DNA of 63,666 nucleotides, from contig CAZSMC010000022.1 in assembly GCA_964607755.1 (NCBI GenBank), forward strand, positions 1 through 63,666, in the 5' to 3' direction. The notes under the pieces are model-generated. The model had not been told where the DNA came from and searched no databases. It worked only from the letters and a program-made list of their open reading frames with translations. This DNA is from CAZSMC01 sp964607755 (GTDB lineage Bacteria > Zhuqueibacterota > Zhuqueibacteria > Residuimicrobiales > Krinioviventaceae). Both the position numbers and the translations under genes were made by a program. Below are positions 10,315-19,469 of the stretch, in pieces; positions within the stretch are counted from its first letter, which is position 1; each line of letters begins with the position of its first letter.

Positions 10315-10522
10315 AACTCCTCCTGTATCTGATGAAAAATTGAATGGGTTTCTTTGATCGATGAATAAACATATTTGTTTATGATGAATGGCAATTGTTG
10401 ACTGTTCTTAAAAGGGTATGATAAAAAGTGTAATGATTAATGAATTATTTTACCTTTTCTAAAAATTAACGTACTATATTAGATAGGAATAAATTTACAA
10501 AAAATCAAGAAAATTCTTATAT

Positions 10523-10579
10523 TTGACATTAATAATTGACCAGATTTTATTGTTTTTGAGCATAAATTTGTTAGATTTG
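10523..10579 (+). promoter_or_regulatory. Candidate promoter(s) for the metalloprotease gene
   Basis: The 291-bp divergent intergenic region (10315-10605) is very AT-rich and has no gene. Two overlapping plus-strand promoter candidates are visible. One is TTGACA at 10523-10528, a 17-nt spacer, then TTTATT at 10546-10551. The other is TAGATTTG at 10572-10579, an exact match to the Bacteroidetes-type TAnnTTTG box, with a TTG about 19 nt upstream. The start codon follows at 10606. Which one is used cannot be decided by reading. Confidence 0.4.
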
Positions 10580-10605
10580 TGGTGTATACATCATAAAGGC
10601 AAAGT

Positions 10606-13341
10606 ATGACCTTTTTAAACAGTCGTAATATTTTTAGCTTTGTTTGGGCACTCCTTTTATTTTCATGGCTGAATAGTCAAGGAGAAAACAATCCGATTCA
10701 TGCTGCAGAGCATGCTTATCATCTCGGAGAAATCTCTGCACACGAACGACTCGTGCGTATCGCTGAGTCTTTGTACGGTCTGGGAGATTCTCGCGCAACT
10801 GAACATGGGAAACCTCTGAAATGCGGAACGGGTTACGCTTTGCAGATATTTAATAGCATGCATCAATTTTCTCCCTCTCTTCAAGCCTCGCTGCGAAAAG
10901 CATTTCTGCGCCCGTCTCTACAAAATAATTATGATACACCGGAAGGCCACTTTAAAGTCCATTATAATACCACAGGCCAGGATGCAGTATATCAACCTTA
11001 CGCTGATCATTCTCCGCGTGACGGTCACCCGGATTTTGTCAACCGCATTGGCAATTATTTGGAATATGCCTACTCATTAATGGTAGATTCGCTGGACTAT
11101 TTGCCTCCGCCGAGCGACATGGGTGCTGGTGGCGATGAAAGATACGATGCCTATCTCAAAGCCCGTACAAACACCTATGGTCTGACTCAGCCGGAATCAC
11201 CAACCCTGCAATATTCTGGTCACTATGCTTATACCAGTTATATGGAGATTCATCCAAATTTCGATAATTTCCCCCGCTCACCGGATGAGTCTGCCAAAGT
11301 AACGGCAGCGCACGAACTTTTTCATGCCATTCAACTCGGATACAATGCCGGATACACTGACAACCAAAACATCTGGTTCATGGAAGTCTCGTCCACCTGG
11401 ATGGAAGATATAGCCTGGCCAGATATTAACGATTATTTTGATTATCTGCCCGATTTTTTCTCCGCGCCCTGGGAATCGTTGACCCTGGTTAACAGCGCTC
11501 ACGAATACGGTTCTGTAGTCTGGGCTCTCTTTCTGAGTCAACGATTTGATGTGAAATTGATGCATACAATATGGAACATAGCTGTTAAAAATAATGCATT
11601 AAACGCCATTGATAACGGGCTTGAGACCGTTGGCAGTTCTCTGAGTCACGCTTTTACCGAATTTACATTATGGAATTATTTTACTGGTCTTGGCGAACGG
11701 GGCAGCCCCCCATTTCCTCATTATGAGGACGCCCGTTTTTACCCGCAGGTCAGCTTGACGCAGCTTCATCAGGATTTCCCGGTTAAAGATTATACCCCTT
11801 ATGCCAGTCGCTTACCAGATGGTCTGGGAAGCAATTACGTGGAATTTCATGTCGATCCGTTATCGAAAAAAACATTGTTTTTCAAAGGTCTGGACATTTA
11901 TGGCTGGGGAGTTAATGTTGTGGGTATTCGAGAAAATAAATACCAGATCTTGTCTCCGGTTTTTCTCGAACAAAACTCTGCCCGCCTCAGTTTTGAAAAT
12001 TTTGACAAATTGATTTTGATTCCGGCGGTTACCTCCCGTATTGGCGACCAGGTCAGTTATTCCTATTCACTTTATCCATATACCAATGAATTGTTGCTCA
12101 GCATAAAGGAGGTTTCTGTCCCTGATGATAACAATGGGAGAATCGAGCCCGGTGAAACCAGCCGCCTCGTGTGTCACCTTTACAACCAGGGCGATCCGCT
12201 CACCCATATCGATGTCTCGCTTTTATGCGACGCACCCGGTGTTCATCTCGTTGATTCCACGCTGAGTTTTCCCACAATTGCCAAAGGCAGTTTTTCAAAC
12301 GATCACGCGCCATTTACCGTTAGCATAGCAGATAATTTTGAGCCACAGACTATCGAGTTTCGTCTCAAACTTGAGAGCAGCAACGGCGATAGTCTTGCGT
12401 TGCCGTTTTCATTGCCAATCGGTTTTGCTCAAACTCTTCTGGTTAATGACCGATCTCAAAATGAAGTCATTTCATTTTATAAAAACGTTCTGGACAGTCT
12501 GCCGCTTTTTTACGAAACTGTAGAGACAATTGATTCCACAGCGCCGTATTTTCTAAACGAACGGTCGACTTTGATTTGGGTCGCGCAGGATTCCCTGGAC
12601 AATACAGCTCAGGACAAGCTTGAGGGGTTTCTCGAGAATGACGGCAAACTCATTCTGATTGGCGACCAAATCACACTGAACACAAAGGATAAATCTTTAT
12701 TTAACAACATATTAAACGTCGATGTCGGTGAGCAAGTGCAGGACCCAATTCTTTTAGGCATTTCTGATGAATCCATCTCGCAGGGACAGTATGCCGGATT
12801 TTTAGTGAACGTTCAAAGTGCGCCCAAGGATGTCTTGCGACCTATACCGCCGGCGGTGCCGGTCTTTCATTACCTGAAAGAGGATCATGTGGCAGCAGTC
12901 AAATACGCCGGCGATTATCATTTTGTCTACTTTGCGTTTCCACTTCATTTCCTGCAGCGAAACCACTCCTCGTTTGTTGAGCCGGATATTATTTTTAAGC
13001 GCGCGTTAGCGTGGCTCGATAATCCAATAGTGCGTATCGTTCAACAGTCTTTGCTACCGGCAGATTTTTGTTTGCATCCGAACTTTCCCAATCCGTTCAA
13101 CGAGTCGACAACCATCGCAGTTGATGTGCCGCAACATCTTGATAACGCTTCCTTGCAGATTTTTAATCTTCGCGGACAGCTCGTAAAAACACTTTTTAAT
13201 GGAGAATGCAAAGCAGGACATCATCGCTTTTATTGGCAGGGCCAGAACGAAAACGGCCAATCTGTTAGCAGTGGTACGTTTTTGCTACATTTTAACTCTC
13301 CTGAATTTCAACAAACACAAAAACTCGTTTTATTGCGATAA
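10606..13341 (+). CDS. Secreted MXAN_6640-type putative zinc metalloprotease with sorting domain
   Basis: The protein has 911 residues and an N-terminal signal peptide (NIFSFVWALLLFSW). After a propeptide-like region comes a conserved stretch, YDTPEGHFKVHYNTTG. The zinc motif HELFHAIQ has its histidines near residues 236 and 240. Downstream acidic residues in MEVSSTWMED could supply the third ligand. This order matches the MXAN_6640 family of putative metalloproteases. A CARDB-like stretch (EISVPDDNNGRIEPGETSRL type) lies near residue 510. The last 90 residues are a FlgD-like sorting domain (NFPNPFNESTTIAV ... IFNLRGQLVKTL), ending QKLVLLR. It probably acts outside the cell after type IX-like export. 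The next gene starts 14 bp downstream. Substrate unknown. Confidence 0.8.
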   Translation: MTFLNSRNIFSFVWALLLFSWLNSQGENNPIHAAEHAYHLGEISAHERLVRIAESLYGLGDSRATEHGKPLKCGTGYALQIFNSMHQFSPSLQASLRKAFLRPSLQNNYDTPEGHFKVHYNTTGQDAVYQPYADHSPRDGHPDFVNRIGNYLEYAYSLMVDSLDYLPPPSDMGAGGDERYDAYLKARTNTYGLTQPESPTLQYSGHYAYTSYMEIHPNFDNFPRSPDESAKVTAAHELFHAIQLGYNAGYTDNQNIWFMEVSSTWMEDIAWPDINDYFDYLPDFFSAPWESLTLVNSAHEYGSVVWALFLSQRFDVKLMHTIWNIAVKNNALNAIDNGLETVGSSLSHAFTEFTLWNYFTGLGERGSPPFPHYEDARFYPQVSLTQLHQDFPVKDYTPYASRLPDGLGSNYVEFHVDPLSKKTLFFKGLDIYGWGVNVVGIRENKYQILSPVFLEQNSARLSFENFDKLILIPAVTSRIGDQVSYSYSLYPYTNELLLSIKEVSVPDDNNGRIEPGETSRLVCHLYNQGDPLTHIDVSLLCDAPGVHLVDSTLSFPTIAKGSFSNDHAPFTVSIADNFEPQTIEFRLKLESSNGDSLALPFSLPIGFAQTLLVNDRSQNEVISFYKNVLDSLPLFYETVETIDSTAPYFLNERSTLIWVAQDSLDNTAQDKLEGFLENDGKLILIGDQITLNTKDKSLFNNILNVDVGEQVQDPILLGISDESISQGQYAGFLVNVQSAPKDVLRPIPPAVPVFHYLKEDHVAAVKYAGDYHFVYFAFPLHFLQRNHSSFVEPDIIFKRALAWLDNPIVRIVQQSLLPADFCLHPNFPNPFNESTTIAVDVPQHLDNASLQIFNLRGQLVKTLFNGECKAGHHRFYWQGQNENGQSVSSGTFLLHFNSPEFQQTQKLVLLR

Positions 13342-13355
13342 CTAGAAAGGACCCA

Positions 13356-13814
13356 ATGAAAAAGCTTATTTTGACGCTGGTACTATTTCTATTTTTAGCA
13401 GAACACTTTTCATGTACCGATTCTGACGTGCCGATAGCTACGTCATGGACAGGCTTGAAAACAAAAAAAGCAGAAACAGTGGATAAAGTGTTTCGCACCG
13501 CCGGAAAAGGCGTGGACAAGGTGAAATGGTGGGCAGGCGGGTATTTGTGGCAAAATGGCTATTTCGTCATCGAACTCATTGATGTGAAAGAAAACAAAAC
13601 TATGTTTCGTAAAGAATTTCATTACGGAGATAAAGAGACAGGCAACAGTGAAGAGCCGCGATTCCACTGGTGGCACTCGGAAGAAAAAGGCACGATTTTG
13701 CTGTCAGCAAACCGTGTTTACAGGATGAAATTAACAGTGCGCCGGCCCGCTCAACCGGGCGCCGGGTGGGGACTATGGCTTTACCGGCTCGGCGAGGATT
13801 CAAAAGAATCGTAA
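13356..13814 (+). CDS. Small exported protein of unknown function
   Basis: The 152-residue product begins 14 bp after the metalloprotease stop and has AAAGGA before its ATG, so the two are probably one transcript. The N-terminus is a signal sequence (MKKLILTLVLFLFLAEHFSC). The Cys at residue 20 could be lipidated, but the preceding residues are a poor lipobox. The mature part is rich in Trp, Lys and Gly (VKWWAGGYLW, RFHWWHSEE, PGAGWGLWLYRL). I recognise no family. Co-transcription suggests a role linked to the protease, for example inhibitor, chaperone or accessory surface protein, but this is only inference. Confidence 0.6.
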   Translation: MKKLILTLVLFLFLAEHFSCTDSDVPIATSWTGLKTKKAETVDKVFRTAGKGVDKVKWWAGGYLWQNGYFVIELIDVKENKTMFRKEFHYGDKETGNSEEPRFHWWHSEEKGTILLSANRVYRMKLTVRRPAQPGAGWGLWLYRLGEDSKES

Positions 13815-13841
13815 TTAAAGGAATCGAAATTTCCTCAGATC

Positions 13842-16211
13842 TCAACTCGGAACGTTTTCATTTCCTCCAAACTTGCTTTTGCGCCGTTTTCCTGACTTGC
13901 CCTCAACAGCATAATACGTATAATAATAATCGTACCCGCCGTAAAGCTGCTTTATGCGCACCCGGTTCAACACCGCGCCCAGCAAATTGATGCCAACATT
14001 ATCTAGCATAGAAATAGCTTTGTCCAGAATGTGTTTTTCATTGCGACCGGATTCTATTACTAAAAGTGTTCCATCCACCATAGGTGCCAAAATGGCGGAA
14101 TCGGTCACAGCTATCAAGGGAGGTGCGTCAATGACAATAAAATCGTACTTTTCCCGCACAATGGTCAACAGGTCTTTCATTTTTTCTGTGGCTAAAAGCT
14201 CAGCGGGATTTGGCGGAATGGTGCCGCAGGTCAGCACATCGAGGTGACTGACTTTGGTTTTGTGAACAGCAGCAGAGATGGATAAATCCATGGATATCAT
14301 TTTTTGCACCGCAGCTCTGGCATGGATGGATGTTTGCGGACTGGTGTAGCTGTCCTCATACGTCTCTTGATCGTCCGCCGTGTCAATCGATTCTTCATTC
14401 TCTTCATGTTTTTGATGACTGAGTAGTATTTCCGCCACACCCGGATCACGGTTCAGATTGAAAATACGGTGAACCGTGGGCCGACGGAGATCGCCGTCAA
14501 TGAGCAGCGTTTTCAATCCCATTTGCGCTGCTGTCACTGCAAGATTGGCTGAGGTTGTGGATTTGCCTTCCTGAGGACCGGTGCTCGTCAGCATGACTAC
14601 ACATAATCCTTTGGCATTATCGTAAAACTGCAGATTTGTACGCAGCGATCGATAGGATTCTGCTGCCGGCGATGAAGGCATGGTATAAGTGACCAGACCG
14701 CTTGGATAACCGCACCGGATTTCAGTTTTATCGTTCATTTTCGATTTTGGCAGTAGAGGGACAGAACCGAGCACATTCAATTTTATCTTTCGTTCTACTT
14801 CTTCAGCCGACTTTATGGTTGTATCCATGGTCTCCATGAAAAAAGCAAGTCCAAGACCAATTGTCGTCCCCAGCATGATAGCAATAGCCAGATTGAGCAC
14901 GGAACGCGGCTGTACTGGCGATTTCGGTAATGTTGCCCGGTCTATGATACGCAAATTACCGATTTTCTCGGCTTGCTTGATGCGGGCTTCTTCGTGGCTC
15001 TTGGAGAGCATCATGTATAACTCATTTGCCAAATCCCGTTCACGCTGAAGTTTTGCCAGAGTAAATTCTTTTTGAGGAAGCCTGCTTAAAGAAGATTCAT
15101 ATTCTTCCAACGCTCGTTTTAAGGATTGCTCCTGACTTCGATACATCTGTAATTCTAATTCTAAATTCACCTTACGTTCATATAAATTAGCCATCTGGGA
15201 AACCGGATCGATGACATCTTCTGCCTCGGCAAATCGCGTGGCTTCTGTGGCCAATTTTTCCCGCACTGCAATGATAGAGTTCTGCAGCTCTCTCATTTTA
15301 GAATTTTCTTTAGAGACGCCTCGAAGCTGGAGATTTATATATTGATCCTGTAATGTTGAAAGTTGTGATTTCAACTGTTCGATGCGATTTGTTGACATAT
15401 CAGCAACCGAAGGGGCGAGCGTTTCCTCTTTGGCTGCAATTCTTTGATTGATGCGCTGAAGAGATTCTTCTGTTTTTTGCCGTTCCGATCTCGCTTCCTG
15501 ATAACGTAACTCTACAGAACCGGCAATCTTTAGCTGTTCTTCAACCTCTTTGTCCAGAGAAGTAACTCTGTTATTCACTTTGAATTGACGTAACGCAGTC
15601 TCTGCCTCTTCAAGACGTTGTTTATACTTTTGCATTTGTTCTTCAATAAACGAACGAACGCCTCCTGCTTCTTCGCTGCGCAAACGTAAATTTCGTTTTC
15701 GCAGAACATCACACAACGTATTCGCAATACTCATTGCAACATGGGGGTAACGCTCTGCTTTAACCTTAATTTGAATAATATCCGATTCTGCGAGCGGTGC
15801 GGCGGATGTATGGCTCCGAACAATAGCCGCGTAATAAGATTGCCTGTCAAAGTCAGGTGGCGGATCCTCAGGCATCGGCAGCTTTTTCAGCACGTCTTCA
15901 GGCAATTCCTGTGCAACTTCCATCGCCACAGAGCGACTTTTAATTTCCTGAATTTGATTGACCAGCGTCTCTTTCACCGGACTCCGGTAACGCTGGTCCA
16001 TGACATTGATGGTTGTCTGCGGCTCTTCGTAAATGATGGTGGTGGATGCTTCATATATTCGCGTCGCTGTCTTGTTGTAATAAATCACAGGAATCAAAAT
16101 AACAGTCAAGCACAGCGCGATGGTCCACCATCGTTTCTGCAGTATTGTAAAAAAGTCATGCAATAAAGTATGGTCATTATTTCGATTTTGTGCTGAATTT
16201 GTATCCAACAA
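13842..16211 (-). CDS. Polysaccharide-biosynthesis tyrosine autokinase (Wzz-CpsD/BY-kinase fusion)
   Basis: TTG start at 16211, with AGAGG about 7 nt upstream. The 789-residue protein has a Wzz-like membrane segment near residues 30-50 and long periplasmic coiled coils (about 170-410). A second membrane helix lies near 430-450, with the typical PKSPVQPRSVLNLAIA lead-in. The cytoplasmic kinase follows: Walker A GPQEGKSTTSAN near residue 545, Walker A' LLIDGDLRRP, and Walker B VIDAPP. The tail has a tyrosine cluster (YGGYDYYYTYYA), the usual autophosphorylation site. BY-kinases of this form control chain length in Wzx/Wzy capsule or exopolysaccharide export. It follows the SLBB protein by 9 bp. 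No glycosyltransferases or polymerase are next to it, so the polysaccharide locus must be elsewhere or split. Confidence 0.9.
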   Translation of the reverse strand: MLDTNSAQNRNNDHTLLHDFFTILQKRWWTIALCLTVILIPVIYYNKTATRIYEASTTIIYEEPQTTINVMDQRYRSPVKETLVNQIQEIKSRSVAMEVAQELPEDVLKKLPMPEDPPPDFDRQSYYAAIVRSHTSAAPLAESDIIQIKVKAERYPHVAMSIANTLCDVLRKRNLRLRSEEAGGVRSFIEEQMQKYKQRLEEAETALRQFKVNNRVTSLDKEVEEQLKIAGSVELRYQEARSERQKTEESLQRINQRIAAKEETLAPSVADMSTNRIEQLKSQLSTLQDQYINLQLRGVSKENSKMRELQNSIIAVREKLATEATRFAEAEDVIDPVSQMANLYERKVNLELELQMYRSQEQSLKRALEEYESSLSRLPQKEFTLAKLQRERDLANELYMMLSKSHEEARIKQAEKIGNLRIIDRATLPKSPVQPRSVLNLAIAIMLGTTIGLGLAFFMETMDTTIKSAEEVERKIKLNVLGSVPLLPKSKMNDKTEIRCGYPSGLVTYTMPSSPAAESYRSLRTNLQFYDNAKGLCVVMLTSTGPQEGKSTTSANLAVTAAQMGLKTLLIDGDLRRPTVHRIFNLNRDPGVAEILLSHQKHEENEESIDTADDQETYEDSYTSPQTSIHARAAVQKMISMDLSISAAVHKTKVSHLDVLTCGTIPPNPAELLATEKMKDLLTIVREKYDFIVIDAPPLIAVTDSAILAPMVDGTLLVIESGRNEKHILDKAISMLDNVGINLLGAVLNRVRIKQLYGGYDYYYTYYAVEGKSGKRRKSKFGGNENVPS

Positions 16212-16220
16212 ACACCTCTC

Positions 16221-16835
16221 TTATTTTGAACGCAAATACCAGGCATACACACTGGCAATAAGGGCAACTTCATGAAAAGCGCGAATAAATTCACGCCATT
16301 TGTACCATCCTGATGTTCTGACGTGAACGACATCGCCGGGTTTTAACACCGGAGGAGCAGTATTCATTTCCTCATCAGCAAGATATTTTTTCACATTATA
16401 AAAACTAACCTGTTTCGATATAGATTGCAGTTGTTCTTTCAGATAATTCTCGTCAATTTCTCTGGCGCCAGTTTTGGAAACAATAAGTTCGATAGCGTTC
16501 TGATCCAGACGGGTTGTTTTTTGTTTGCGGGTGAGCTGAACTTTTGTCAGATTGGCATCTTTGGTCGGGCCGCCAGCTTCGGAAATAAGCTCGATGATGT
16601 CCGTTTCATAGGTCACACGATATTTTCCAGGTGACTTTACTTCTCCCCAGATATGGACAATCATTTCCAGTTCTTCTCCAGTGCCGAGAAGATATTCGCT
16701 TTTTGATGGTTCTTCTTGCGCCCGGCCTGTTGACAAGAAAAACAAAAGCAATAAAATATTCAAACAGAAAAAAACGCGCTTTAGCTGTAATTGTTTTCTA
16801 ATTCCGTTATATTTCATAAATTTATCTCGTTTCAT
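16221..16835 (-). CDS. SLBB-domain polysaccharide export-type protein
   Basis: The 204-residue protein has an N-terminal signal anchor (VFFCLNILLLLFFLSTGRAQ). An SLBB beta-grasp domain follows (VHIWGEVKSPGKYRV ... ELISEAGGPTKDANL), as in Wza/GumB-type export proteins. A short segment with LKPGDVVHV comes next, then a C-terminal hydrophobic helix (FHEVALIASVYAWYL). It is much shorter than full Wza (about 380 aa) and lacks an obvious Poly_export domain. It may therefore be an accessory periplasmic subunit rather than the outer-membrane pore. An in-frame ATG at 16817 is an alternative start. Its 5' end overlaps the upstream transporter gene and it precedes the autokinase by 9 bp, so this is one operon. 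Confidence 0.75.
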   Translation of the reverse strand: MKRDKFMKYNGIRKQLQLKRVFFCLNILLLLFFLSTGRAQEEPSKSEYLLGTGEELEMIVHIWGEVKSPGKYRVTYETDIIELISEAGGPTKDANLTKVQLTRKQKTTRLDQNAIELIVSKTGAREIDENYLKEQLQSISKQVSFYNVKKYLADEEMNTAPPVLKPGDVVHVRTSGWYKWREFIRAFHEVALIASVYAWYLRSK

Positions 16836-18156
16836 TATTTTTAAATTTTACATGCAAATCCGGCACACCGCGTAAAATAAACGCTCCTGAGAACATCAAA
16901 ATCAGCAGAGCAGCAATCGCTGCCTTGTATTTGATTATATTTCCATAATTGGCAAAAAGATAGGCTACACCGCTCCAAATAAGTGGCCCGGTAATGGCAG
17001 CAACTTTACCGGATAACGCGTACAAGCCAAAAAACTCGCCCAGGTTTTCGCGCGGTACCAGGGTGATAAGCAGAGGCCGGGCAGCGGTCCAGGTGGCGCC
17101 CAGCAAAACGCCGATGCAGGCCCCGAGGATCCAGAATAAAGTTTCATCATTTGTCAGAATCACCGCAAGCAATCCGGCGCACCACATGAGAATAACAGTG
17201 AAAAGAGTTCTTTTGGGACCATAATGATCGCTTAACATACCAAAAATAGCTGAGCCTACCACTGCCGCCGGAATTATCATGATAAAAAACTGATTGGCTT
17301 TTTCATTGGAAAAACCCATGACCGCCTGCGTATATAGTCCCATAAAAATAATAACCGTTTGGATGCTGTCTTCATATAAAAATTTGGCGATTAAAAACCG
17401 CAGCAGGCCCGGATGTTCTCTGGTATTTTTTAAAGAACGCCACACTCGTCTGTAAGAATCATTTATTTTCCATGATTGGAACTCTATGTACCCGACAGTC
17501 CTTTCTTTCACAAACATAAAAACAGGCATAGCAAATAACGCAAATACAACTGCTGTGGGAATAAAAGCAGCCACACGTCCATTGCCTTCAACACCCGGTA
17601 TAGTCAATCCAAACGCATCTCCTTCAACAAATAATCGGGCAACAATTAATCCAATAATAGAGCCGATATAACCGAAAGCAACGCCGTATCCAGATACCCG
17701 GCCCATCGAGCGTTCAGTTGCGACTTCGGGCAAAAGTGCATTATAAAACACCAATCCACCTTGATAACTGTAATTGCTAATAACGTATAACACCAAAATA
17801 GCAGGCAGCAAAAGAGATGCATTTTGAATTGTTTGTCCCAGCAGACCAATGAGAAAAGTGCCTGTTATACAGGTGAATGTAAAAACAAATAATGCTGGCA
17901 ACTTTTTGCTTTTACGGTCCGACCAATCGCCCAATACCGGCATCGTAAGAGCAACCAATATCATGGATGCGGAATTGACCAGAGAAACCCAGAAATCGCT
18001 TTGACCTAATCCCAGCACAACCCAGGTGCTAAAGTACAGAGAGACAACATTCATTGAATATGCTGTATTGGCCAGGTCGTATAAAATCCATGAAACTGTA
18101 GCTATTGTTTTCGGTTTGTTTTTCCGGGGTGTATTCATGCGGGCGCCGGATATCAC
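16822..18156 (-). CDS. UMF1-type MFS transporter
   Basis: About 444 residues with roughly 12 predicted membrane helices. The N-terminal WILYDLANTAYSMNV motif is characteristic of the UMF1 (Atg22-like) branch of the major facilitator superfamily. Loop motifs such as GDWSDRKSKK (the MFS motif-A region) and GMLSDHYGPKR support this. The start could be GTG at 18156 or ATG at 18138. Substrates of bacterial UMF1 proteins are mostly unknown; yeast Atg22 exports amino acids from vacuoles. The stop overlaps the start region of the SLBB gene by 14 bp, so it heads a three-gene operon with SLBB protein and autokinase. A link to polysaccharide export is possible but not shown. Confidence 0.85.
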   Translation of the reverse strand: MISGARMNTPRKNKPKTIATVSWILYDLANTAYSMNVVSLYFSTWVVLGLGQSDFWVSLVNSASMILVALTMPVLGDWSDRKSKKLPALFVFTFTCITGTFLIGLLGQTIQNASLLLPAILVLYVISNYSYQGGLVFYNALLPEVATERSMGRVSGYGVAFGYIGSIIGLIVARLFVEGDAFGLTIPGVEGNGRVAAFIPTAVVFALFAMPVFMFVKERTVGYIEFQSWKINDSYRRVWRSLKNTREHPGLLRFLIAKFLYEDSIQTVIIFMGLYTQAVMGFSNEKANQFFIMIIPAAVVGSAIFGMLSDHYGPKRTLFTVILMWCAGLLAVILTNDETLFWILGACIGVLLGATWTAARPLLITLVPRENLGEFFGLYALSGKVAAITGPLIWSGVAYLFANYGNIIKYKAAIAALLILMFSGAFILRGVPDLHVKFKNNETR

Positions 18157-18329
18157 CTTTTACATTCCAGATATTTTTTCAGAATATAGAAAAAAAGTAT
18201 GACAGAGTCACGAAATAAATATTTATTTCTCGAGTCGTTTTTCAGGTTTATGAATTGAAACAAATACAGTTATTTAGAATGTATTAAAAGCTATGTGAAA
18301 TAATGTTGAATTGTTGTTTGCACTATACG

Positions 18330-18920
18330 TCAACTCGTTTCGGGTTGACTTGCATAGGACACTGCCATTTTAATAGCGCACTTTAGTGTGGCCATCACAC
18401 CCTGGCCGTAAAGCGCTGAAGCGGCAAAGTGAGGCACATCAAACTGGTTCAGCTTGCTTTCCAGGACATGAACGCTGTCAATATTGGGTAAATCGCGCTT
18501 GTTGTACTGCAGCACCCACGGAAAAGACGCTAAATCCTTGTCTTGAAGAGCCAAGTTATTTTGCAGGTCTTTCATACTGGCGATGTTATCTTGCATTCGG
18601 GGTCGCTGAGAGTCAGCCACAAAAACAATAGCATCGGCGCCAGATGTGATTATTTTGCGTCCATATCCGTAATGAACTTGACCGGGCACAGTATACAAAT
18701 GGAAACGTGGGCGTTTGCCGTCAATACGTCCGATGGATAACGGCAAGTAATCAAAATAGAGCGTACGCTCTTCTTTGGTTTTAAAAGAAATTAGCTTTCC
18801 GCGCAATTCAGGATTGAGGGTTCGGTGGATATATTCGAGGTTTGTTGTCTTTCCCCCTAATCCGGGACCAAAATAAACAATTTTAAAAATGACTTCCTTT
18901 TTTTGCCAGTCAATGTGCAT
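18330..18920 (-). CDS. mglA: MglA-like small Ras-family GTPase
   Basis: The 196-residue protein has P-loop GPGLGGKTTN near residues 18-27, a switch II-like TVPGQVHY (the MglA/Arf-like variant of DxxGQ) and the guanine-specificity motif NKRD. These match bacterial MglA, the polarity GTPase that marks the leading pole in Myxococcus and is paired with the roadblock protein MglB. The gene follows mglB by 9 bp on the same strand, the usual partnership. In FCB bacteria MglAB often occurs without type IV pilus or gliding genes nearby, and none are seen here. A GC-rich hairpin covers its last codons and stop (18329-18347) but lacks a T run. Confidence 0.92.
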   Translation of the reverse strand: MHIDWQKKEVIFKIVYFGPGLGGKTTNLEYIHRTLNPELRGKLISFKTKEERTLYFDYLPLSIGRIDGKRPRFHLYTVPGQVHYGYGRKIITSGADAIVFVADSQRPRMQDNIASMKDLQNNLALQDKDLASFPWVLQYNKRDLPNIDSVHVLESKLNQFDVPHFAASALYGQGVMATLKCAIKMAVSYASQPETS

Positions 18921-18929
18921 GAATAAAAA

Positions 18930-19445
18930 TTATCCGAAAGCTTTATCCAGTTCGTCATCCAGTTTGTCGCGGAATTTGGAATCCAGGAACTTTGCTACTT
19001 GCCGGTTCTGATCCTTGAGATTATCGAGATAGGTGTTCAATCGCTCAACAGCGTGATGTGTTAGCAGTCTGACGAGTCCTACGGGCACCTTTTTATTAAA
19101 AACAATAATCATCAAAAAATCGGCATTCACATTACACATATAGCTGTTTTTCGTTTGCCCTTCGTGAAAAACGTGGTCGAAATACGGTTCGCCACTAATT
19201 AATCTGGACATCTCATTTGACGCTGAAAAACTGCCAGCCGCAACTGCAGTTAGATCAGAGACATCGATATCTCCGGTATCACCGCTGTAATCTACAGGGT
19301 AGCCGTTCACATCAGCAAAAACGCAAAGATCAGCTTTTAGCCGAACGCGTAATTCGTAAACAATACGGGAAATCTTTTCATAAGTGTTTTGTGAAAAGAT
19401 CAGTTTATTCTCACTGTTCCCATTGTTATTGTAATGCCATGTCAT
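18930..19445 (-). CDS. mglB: MglB-like roadblock/LC7 protein (GAP partner of MglA)
   Basis: The 171-residue protein starts at an ATG with GAGG about 7 nt upstream. Residues about 20-135 form a roadblock/LC7 fold: LRVRLKADLCVFADVNGYPVD, then DLTAVAAGSFSASNEM and NVNADFLMIIVFNKKVPVG. A charged C-terminal helix rich in Asp and Lys follows. MglB is the GTPase-activating partner of MglA and helps set polarity. It is directly upstream of mglA with a 9-bp gap. The C-terminal extension (NRQVAKFLDSKFRDKLDDELDKAFG) is longer than a minimal LC7 domain and resembles the tail that modulates GAP activity in MglB, though I cannot align it here. Confidence 0.88.
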   Translation of the reverse strand: MTWHYNNNGNSENKLIFSQNTYEKISRIVYELRVRLKADLCVFADVNGYPVDYSGDTGDIDVSDLTAVAAGSFSASNEMSRLISGEPYFDHVFHEGQTKNSYMCNVNADFLMIIVFNKKVPVGLVRLLTHHAVERLNTYLDNLKDQNRQVAKFLDSKFRDKLDDELDKAFG

Positions 19446-19469
19446 ATTTCGTCCTCTAATTTAATCCTG

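Noticed and set aside
18329..18347. GC-rich hairpin over the mglA stop
   Set aside because: It has a fair stem but no T run after it, so I did not call it a terminator; it also is mostly coding sequence.
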